Under the pieces are notes generated by a model. That model was given only the letters and a program-made list of their open reading frames with translations, was not told the origin of the DNA and searched no databases. Below, one piece after another: positions 35,857 through 40,360 of a DNA stretch of 40,360 nucleotides (its first letter is position 1; each line of letters opens with the position of its first letter). Source of the DNA: Ochrobactrum sp. RH2CCR150 (lineage in GTDB: Bacteria > Pseudomonadota > Alphaproteobacteria > Rhizobiales > Rhizobiaceae); NCBI GenBank assembly GCA_014138095.1, contig JACGXE010000026.1:1-40360 (forward strand), read 5' to 3'. The position numbers and the translations under genes are program-made.

Positions 35857-37026
35857 ATGGCGCGTTTTGCACGGCGGATAACGCAAACTTCTCCCAAGAG
35901 TTTCGGTATGTTCCAGAAGGCTGCGACGCTGGCGTCCTCCGGCGTCGATCTCATTCATCTCGAGCTTGGCCGCCCCTTCCACGATACGCCCGCACATATC
36001 AAGGACGCTGCGATCAAGGCCTTGCGCGACGGTCACGTTCATTACAGCGACTTGCGTGGCGAAGCGGAACTGCGCAACGCCCTGCAGAAAAAGCTCGCCG
36101 AATACAACAAGATCAATGTGACCACCGATGAAATTCTCATGGTCAACGGCCTCACCCAGGCATCATTCGTCGCGTTCATGGCCCTCCTAGATGAGGGCGA
36201 CGAGGCGATCCTGCTGGAACCCTATTACCCGCAGCACATCAACAAGATCGAGATGACCGGTGCCCGCGTCGTGCTGGCGCCGCTTGACCCCAAAACGAAT
36301 TTCGGCATCAGCCGCGAGTTGATCGAGCCGCTGATTACAGCGCGTACGCGCATGATCGTGCTGGTCAATCCCTCCAACCCGACTGGCCGCGTCTACAGTC
36401 GCGCCGAACTGGAAATTCTGGCCGATCTGGCCATCAAGCATGATCTTGTCATCGTCTCGGACGAAGTCTACGAGCAGATCCTGTTCGACGGCTCCGAACA
36501 TATCTCCATCGCCTCACTGCCAGGGATGAAAGAGCGCACCGTCTCGATGTTCGCCTTCACCAAAGCCTATGCTATGGACGGCTGGCGGTTGGGCTATCTC
36601 GTTGCTGATGCCTCCTTTATGCCAGCCTTTCTCAAGCTAACGGCGAACGAGATTACCCACGTCAACACCTTTATTCAGTATGGCGCTCTGGCAGCCGTAA
36701 CCGGACCGGCAGCTATTCTGGACGATATGGTTGCCGACGACCGGCGCAAGCGTGACCTCGTTGTGAGCCGCCTTAACCAGATGCCGGGTGTGACCTGTGA
36801 GAGCCCGGAAGGCACGATCTATGCCTTTCCAGACATTAGTGGCACGGGCCTCACCTCCCAAAAAGCTGCCGACATGATTCTTGAAGAAGTCGGCGTCGTA
36901 GTGGAGGCTGGCGGCTTCTACGGCAAATCGGGTGACAACCACCTGCGGGTCTGCTTCGGCTCGGAAAGCTACGAACGGCTTGAACAGGCAATGGACCGGC
37001 TCAGCATATTCTTCAATGGGCTCTGA
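35857..37026 (+). CDS. Class I/II pyridoxal-phosphate aminotransferase (AspC-like)
   Basis: 389 residues from ATG 35857 (AGGA upstream); a 20-residue longer reading lacks a ribosome site. Subgroup I-gamma aminotransferase pattern: HYSDLRGEAELR, NPSNPTG (171-177), SDEVYEQILFDG (201-212, D202 and Y205), PLP lysine K236 in AFTKAYAMDGWRLGY, then R244. It transfers the amino group of an aromatic, aspartate or branched amino acid to a 2-oxoacid. It is divergent from the GntR gene and shares its control region, so it is probably part of the same amino acid pathway. Confidence 0.87.
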   Translation: MARFARRITQTSPKSFGMFQKAATLASSGVDLIHLELGRPFHDTPAHIKDAAIKALRDGHVHYSDLRGEAELRNALQKKLAEYNKINVTTDEILMVNGLTQASFVAFMALLDEGDEAILLEPYYPQHINKIEMTGARVVLAPLDPKTNFGISRELIEPLITARTRMIVLVNPSNPTGRVYSRAELEILADLAIKHDLVIVSDEVYEQILFDGSEHISIASLPGMKERTVSMFAFTKAYAMDGWRLGYLVADASFMPAFLKLTANEITHVNTFIQYGALAAVTGPAAILDDMVADDRRKRDLVVSRLNQMPGVTCESPEGTIYAFPDISGTGLTSQKAADMILEEVGVVVEAGGFYGKSGDNHLRVCFGSESYERLEQAMDRLSIFFNGL

Positions 37027-37082
37027 CGCGGTTCGTCGTAATCGATGTACGTGGAGATACTTCCGAGGGTCGAGATTGCGAT

Positions 37083-37679
37083 CTAGGCATTTCGGCCCTC
37101 CCCAGAGCGGTCAAAACCGAGCAACAGCTCGGTAAGTCCGTTCTGGAAGTCGGAAACCACCGATTTATCTACCGCGCGACGTCCTGTTCCCTCATCTTGG
37201 CTTGAAGCAGCGAGAGCGGCTCCATGGGTGTAATCCACGAGGATGTGCGTCCAGCGCGCTGTATGTTGCGCAGAATCGTTGCGTTCACCCAAGAGGCCCT
37301 TCAACTCAGCTGTGATCCGTCTGGCTTGATCGGGGAAAGTGGCTGGCCGGGCAAAAATTGCCAAGGTCAGTGAGGGGTAAAGGACCACCTTGACGTAATA
37401 GTCTGTCATGAGATGGTGGGCGCGCGCCAGCGCGTCACCTTTGTACGGCGCGCCAATGTCTGCATAGACACGCTCCGCCAGCGCCTTGATCAGCCCATCC
37501 CTATCCCTAAAATGGTGGTAAATCGTCATAGGATTAATGCCAACACGTGTCGCCAGTGCCCGCATAGTCACACCGTCGAGGTCACTTTCATCGAGCATAG
37601 ACAATGCCTCACTCAGAATGGTTTCCGGCTCAACGGTCATTCCGTCAGTGGGTGGCCGACCTCTTCTTCTCGCCGTCAT
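37083..37679 (-). CDS. TetR-family transcriptional regulator
   Basis: 198 residues. N-terminal HTH (about 15-62): ILSEALSMLDESDLDGVTMR and VGINPMTIYHHFRDRDGL. The ligand domain is of the TetR_C type, with TRWTHILVDYTHGAALAA-like helices. Its ATG overlaps the stop of the upstream reductase gene (ATGA), so the two are coupled and the regulator probably represses its own operon. It has no evident link to the amino acid cluster. Confidence 0.83.
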   Translation of the reverse strand: MTARRRGRPPTDGMTVEPETILSEALSMLDESDLDGVTMRALATRVGINPMTIYHHFRDRDGLIKALAERVYADIGAPYKGDALARAHHLMTDYYVKVVLYPSLTLAIFARPATFPDQARRITAELKGLLGERNDSAQHTARWTHILVDYTHGAALAASSQDEGTGRRAVDKSVVSDFQNGLTELLLGFDRSGEGRNA

Positions 37680-38212
37680 TTCATGACCTCGTAATGCGAC
37701 TGGACGAGCCCGGACGGAAAAGACCTCGTTCCCTTATGCAAGAGTGATACATCACGCTGAACACCGCCAAAAAGCGGGCGACCGGCCCCGAGCAGGACTG
37801 GCACTCTCGTTATCATCATGTCGCGGATCAGATCGCGTGCGAGAAACGATTGAATGATCCGCCCACCATCAATATAGGCGCGTTTTGCACCCTCCGATTT
37901 AAGCATCATCATCGTTTCTTCCGGTGACTTGTCCGAAAAGCGAACCAGCCCGACCAGATCGGAGGGAACCGCTTGCCTTGCAAGTTGCGCCGATAAGACC
38001 AATACCGGGCGTGTATAAAACCAATCCCCCATGTTTCGAACCGACTCGTAAGTCCCTCGTCCCATTACGATAACATCAATTTCATTTATGAAGTCATTAT
38101 AGCCATGGTCCTCTCCAGCATTGTCGCGCGCTACCAACCAATCGATGTACCCGTTTTCGCGGGCGATAAAGCCATCAAGGCTTGTTGCAATGAATACGTG
38201 TCCTGTGACCAT
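37676..38212 (-). CDS. DHFR/RibD-C-like reductase (YyaP/YwjB type)
   Basis: 178 residues from ATG 38212 (GGAG six bases upstream); the ATG four codons earlier lacks one. Dihydrofolate reductase-like fold: VFIATSLDGFIARENGYIDW at the start, VIVMGRGTYESV (about 48-59), AYIDGGRIIQSFL (about 111-123) and a late RVPVLLGAGRPLFG. The group is NADPH-binding and widely found next to regulators; physiological substrate unknown. It is unlikely to be the cell's essential DHFR because it lacks the long folate-binding pattern. Possible role in drug or pterin reduction. Confidence 0.78.
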   Translation of the reverse strand: MVTGHVFIATSLDGFIARENGYIDWLVARDNAGEDHGYNDFINEIDVIVMGRGTYESVRNMGDWFYTRPVLVLSAQLARQAVPSDLVGLVRFSDKSPEETMMMLKSEGAKRAYIDGGRIIQSFLARDLIRDMMITRVPVLLGAGRPLFGGVQRDVSLLHKGTRSFPSGLVQSHYEVMK

Positions 38213-38526
38213 CTTCAGCTCCATAATTATACAATGTATAATAAATGGTCTTCAGCCTATGTCAAAATTGCCCCATCGATCGTTTCCAGAAAATCGACGC
38301 GCGCCAATACACAACTCACGCCCGCACTATTCGGGCAATCTCCAGTCGCCACCTACGTGGCGTGGCTCGAAATCTCGTGCTGAACAATATTTGATGAATA
38401 GCAGAGTGAAAGCTTAACACCCATCTTTACGTGCTGGCGCATAAATATTCACAATACTGTCCGTTCAAACGAAACAGAATTGCATTTCTCATCGAGAACT
38501 TCACGAAATTGCAAGATATTTTCGTA

Positions 38527-38563
38527 GAAATACGCCTAATATTGTTCGAATGTACGAAATACG
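38527..38563. repeat. Direct repeat GAAATACG with an inner dyad
   Basis: GAAATACG occurs at 38527-38534 and 38556-38563. TTCG (38545-38548) and CGAA (38555-38558) pair around AATGTA between them. Repeats about 29 bases apart near a promoter suggest a regulator-binding array upstream of the MFS gene. Confidence 0.35.
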
Positions 38564-38640
38564 ATTAGAATACTATGTCTACAACAAACCGAAACTACAG
38601 AATAATATGCATTCACAATGGAGTTTATTACCATTATTAT

Positions 38641-38673
38641 TTGACATTTTGACTACATATCCAAGCGTAAATA
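38641..38673 (+). promoter_or_regulatory. Candidate promoter for the MFS gene
   Basis: TTGACA at 38641-38646 is a perfect -35. A TAAATA at 38668-38673 is 21 bases away, too far to be ideal; an alternative pair is TTTGAC (38648-38653) with a weak TAGGAA (38672). Right position, imperfect spacing. Confidence 0.3.
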
Positions 38674-38726
38674 GGAATAGCTCGCTGGAGGAGTGAGCAT
38701 CAGACTACGTCTGATTGCAGGGAACC

Positions 38727-38732
38727 GGGAGG
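38727..38732 (+). promoter_or_regulatory. Shine-Dalgarno site setting a TTG start
   Basis: GGGAGG lies seven bases before TTG 38740. The next in-frame ATG (38755) is 22 bases away, too far, so TTG is the likely start of the MFS gene. Confidence 0.6.
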
Positions 38733-38739
38733 AATTTAC

Positions 38740-40059
38740 TTGCAAGCCATAACCATGAATGAAACGCATTCCGAGATTTCCGGCAGCGAACAGAGAAAAG
38801 TGCTCACCGCTACCCTCGTGGGCACGTCAATAGAATGGTATGATTACTTCATCTATGCTCAGGCCGCAGCATTGGTGCTGGGGCCATTGTTCTTTGCTCC
38901 TGTCGCGCAGGACAATCCGCAGCTCGCACAGATTCTGTCTTTTGCTACCATCGGAATATCCTTTCTGTTCAGGCCGTTGGGCGCAGCTATATTCGGCCAT
39001 CTGGGCGACCGGTTCGGGCGCAAATTCGTCCTCGCAACCACATTAATACTCATGGGCATGGCGACGTCGCTAATCGGCCTGCTGCCACCCCACGCGCAGA
39101 TCGGCATTTGGGCACCCATTCTTCTTGTCGCCCTACGCATCCTGCAAGGCTTTTCCGCCGGTGGTGAATGGGGCGGAGCGGCGTTGATGGCCGTGGAACA
39201 TGCACCGGTCAACCGTCGGAGCTATTTCGGCGCTTTTCCTCAGATTGGAGTTCCAATCGGGCTGATTATGGCAACCGGAACACTGTTCACGTTGAGAAGC
39301 GTTTTGAGTGATGACGACTTTTTGAGTTGGGGCTGGCGGCTACCCTTTCTGTTCTCAATCGTACTGATAGCAATCGGGTGGATGATACGTCGCGCAGTCG
39401 AAGAATCTCCTGTCTTCAAGGAAATCCGTGAGCGGCGAAAAGAGGCCTCGGCGCCACTCCGACAGCTGTTTCATACCCATTCGCGCGAGGTGATACTGAC
39501 GGCACTCATATTCATGGCCAACAATGCGGCAGGCTATATTCTGATCGCATTCCTGGTCAGCTACGGCCAAAGCGCGCTTCATCTGCCGGGCAGTTCCGTT
39601 CTTATTACCTGCACCATCGCGGCAGGAGCATGGCTTGTCTTCACCATCGTTGGCGGCATCATGGGAGACAGGATCGGACGCGTTCGCACGTTTCAGATCG
39701 GATATGTTGCACTATTGCTTTGGGCGATACCGATGTGGTTCCTGATAGATACCGGTGACATGAGGTTGTTCTTCGTCGCAGTCGTGGTTCTTACCATTCC
39801 GCTCGGCCTGACCTATGGTCCCCAGGCGGCGCTATATGCTGAAATGTTTCCTGCAAAAATCCGCTTCTCTGGCATATCGGTAGGCTACGCACTGGGCACA
39901 ATCATCGGCGGCGCTTTCGCAGCGACAATTGCGCAATGGGTAATGACAACATTCGGAAGCTCCTGGCTTATCGGAGCCTATATTTCAACACTGACACTCA
40001 TCTCGCTGCTGGCTGTTTCGCTCGTTCGCGACGCCAGTGGCGTTGATCTCTCTCAATGA
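38740..40059 (+). CDS. MFS transporter, metabolite:proton symporter (MHS) family
   Basis: 439 residues from TTG 38740, about 12 membrane helices. MHS signatures: GTSIEWYDYFIYAQAAALV (TM1), GHLGDRFGRK (MFS motif A, between TM2 and TM3), GFSAGGEWGGAALMAVEHAP (TM4-5), and GGIMGDRIGRVRTFQIG at the second motif A. Relatives carry 2-oxoglutarate, shikimate, citrate, proline or betaine with protons. Substrate not readable. It stands alone downstream of a long AT-rich leader; two hairpins follow. Confidence 0.87.
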   Translation: MQAITMNETHSEISGSEQRKVLTATLVGTSIEWYDYFIYAQAAALVLGPLFFAPVAQDNPQLAQILSFATIGISFLFRPLGAAIFGHLGDRFGRKFVLATTLILMGMATSLIGLLPPHAQIGIWAPILLVALRILQGFSAGGEWGGAALMAVEHAPVNRRSYFGAFPQIGVPIGLIMATGTLFTLRSVLSDDDFLSWGWRLPFLFSIVLIAIGWMIRRAVEESPVFKEIRERRKEASAPLRQLFHTHSREVILTALIFMANNAAGYILIAFLVSYGQSALHLPGSSVLITCTIAAGAWLVFTIVGGIMGDRIGRVRTFQIGYVALLLWAIPMWFLIDTGDMRLFFVAVVVLTIPLGLTYGPQAALYAEMFPAKIRFSGISVGYALGTIIGGAFAATIAQWVMTTFGSSWLIGAYISTLTLISLLAVSLVRDASGVDLSQ

Positions 40060-40075
40060 CTGCGCTAACCCGATT

Positions 40076-40090
40076 GACCCGTGACGGGTC
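40076..40090. terminator. Short hairpin after the MFS gene
   Basis: GACCCGT and ACGGGTC pair around one base, 17 bases after the MFS stop. Physically the closing pair would open to give a 3-base loop. No T run. Confidence 0.35.
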
Positions 40091-40111
40091 GCGCCCCGCA
40101 ACGGTCGCTCA

Positions 40112-40149
40112 AGCAATGATAAGCGGCGCTAGAGCCGCTTATCATTGCT
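40112..40149. terminator. Perfect 16-bp hairpin between convergent frames
   Basis: AGCAATGATAAGCGGC and GCCGCTTATCATTGCT are perfect arms around GCTAGA. The stem contains the TGA stop of the truncated minus-strand frame (40142-40144). It is the likely shared end of that gene and of the MFS gene, although neither side has a strong T run. Confidence 0.6.
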
Positions 40150-40255
40150 CCCAACAGCCCAACGTTTCGCTGAACTCCCTCATGTGTTTGGACCAACCGC
40201 CACTCTGCCCTTGAGCGCCTGACATCAGCGCCATTTGAGAGCTTGGGAATAAAAC
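40142..40255 (-). pseudogene. C-terminal fragment of a gene cut by the right IS copy
   Basis: An open frame runs from the IS boundary for 37 codons to TGA, beginning VLFPSSQMALMSGAQ and ending FSETLGCWEQ. No start lies in the preserved part that makes a plausible gene, and the frame reads TAA at the IS border, so upstream codons are lost or lie beyond the element. The LFPS, GGW and ET-L pattern resembles the last strand and helix of SRPBCC/AHSA1-type proteins, but this is too short to be sure. It is followed by a strong hairpin, as expected for a real gene end. Confidence 0.4.
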
Positions 40256-40258
40256 TTA

Positions 40259-40360
40259 GAGCCTCAATCATAATGAACGTAACGATATCAGGCTCTTGCG
40301 ACGCGCCGGGTAAGCAGGCGGATGTTTGCGATGTAGACCCATGCTTCAGCAGACACGATG
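40259..40360 (-). mobile_element. 3' end of the same IS element, right copy
   Basis: The terminal tip GAGCCT (40259) follows TTA, and the element runs off the right edge with its transposase reading leftward. With the left copy it brackets the window as two IS elements whose transposase 3' ends face inward. Confidence 0.8.
40288..40359 (-). CDS. Transposase, C-terminal 23 codons only (partial, right copy)
   Basis: Same 23 codons and TGA as at the left edge, on the minus strand. The single base difference between the copies lies outside this coding part, in the terminal repeat. Confidence 0.6.
   Translation of the reverse strand: MVSAEAWVYIANIRLLTRRVARA

Larger units (their letters stand above)
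38213..38739. other. 527-bp gene-free, AT-rich region
   Basis: No convincing gene on either strand. The left part contains a CGCCAC-CTAC-GTGGCG hairpin (38347-38362). The right part (about 38450-38700) is strongly AT-rich and holds the direct repeats and promoter-like sequence listed separately. The composition differs from the genes on both sides. It may be a long leader and control region for the MFS gene, or decayed DNA. Confidence 0.6.
40256..40360. repeat. Right arm of the 105-bp inverted repeat
   Basis: Reverse complement of positions 1-105 with one mismatch (40265). That mismatch falls in the subterminal inverted repeat and breaks one pair of the 9-bp stem that is perfect in the left copy. 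Confidence 0.95.

Noticed and set aside
38121..38417. Short open frames in the AT-rich leader
   Set aside because: They overlap the reductase gene start, lack ribosome sites and show no domain pattern.
1..40360. Calling the whole window a composite transposon
   Set aside because: Only the inner ends of the IS copies are visible and the cargo looks like ordinary metabolic chromosome genes; without outer flanks the claim cannot be supported.

Overview
The window reads as ordinary, fairly GC-rich alphaproteobacterial chromosome or megaplasmid DNA. The gene content (several ABC importers with FCD-type GntR regulators, an AzgA-type permease beside two adenine deaminases, a decayed type VI secretion clpV, a large autotransporter) fits a Brucella/Ochrobactrum-like member of the Rhizobiales. 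That placement is inferred from gene families; no rRNA, tRNA or housekeeping marker is present to prove it.

Both ends are the same insertion sequence. Positions 1-105 and 40256-40360 are inverted copies of each other (104 of 105 bases), each holding the 3' end of an IS transposase and its terminal repeat. The window is therefore a 40-kb segment between two IS copies facing each other. It could be a contig that ends in repeats, a possible composite transposon, or an invertible segment. At the right end the IS appears to have cut a resident gene, of which only the last 37 codons remain.

Layout, left to right. (1) 0.2-3.6 kb: an aspartate:alanine-exchanger-type carrier converging on an ABC-F ATPase. 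(2) 3.7-5.9 kb: a three-gene surface-glycan operon on the minus strand (sialyltransferase-like GT29 protein, DxD glycosyltransferase, polysaccharide deacetylase). (3) 6.1-11.0 kb: a complete polyamine-type ABC importer (ATPase, Tat-exported binding protein, two permeases) plus a short-chain dehydrogenase, divergent from a LuxR-type regulator. (4) 11.9-12.5 kb: a ClpV (TssH) remnant with an internal deletion. (5) 12.6-18.7 kb: a DgoR-like GntR regulator, an inositol-monophosphatase-family enzyme, a xylose-dehydrogenase-like SDR, a metallo-beta-lactamase-fold hydrolase, and two permeases plus a binding protein with no ATPase of their own. It looks like uptake and processing of a sugar or sugar phosphate. 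(6) 18.8-20.0 kb: a VOC protein and a glutathione S-transferase-like protein. (7) 20.2-23.7 kb: a 1172-residue autotransporter. (8) 23.8-29.9 kb: a LysR regulator divergent from a purine operon of a divergent deaminase, an AzgA-type permease and a canonical adenine deaminase. (9) 30.0-37.0 kb: a polar amino acid ABC importer between two class V PLP enzymes, with a GntR regulator and a divergent class I aminotransferase. (10) 37.1-38.2 kb: a TetR regulator coupled to a DHFR-like reductase. (11) 38.7-40.1 kb: an MHS-type MFS symporter behind a 527-bp AT-rich leader.

The two least ordinary units are these. The 30-37 kb cluster combines three PLP enzymes and an importer, with matching TTTGATCAAA palindromes in front of both transcription units; one PLP enzyme resembles cysteine desulfurases but lacks their catalytic cysteine. 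In the purine operon, the first deaminase paralogue has lost two residues expected to bind metal while its neighbour keeps them. Nothing here resembles a defence system, CRISPR array or prophage.
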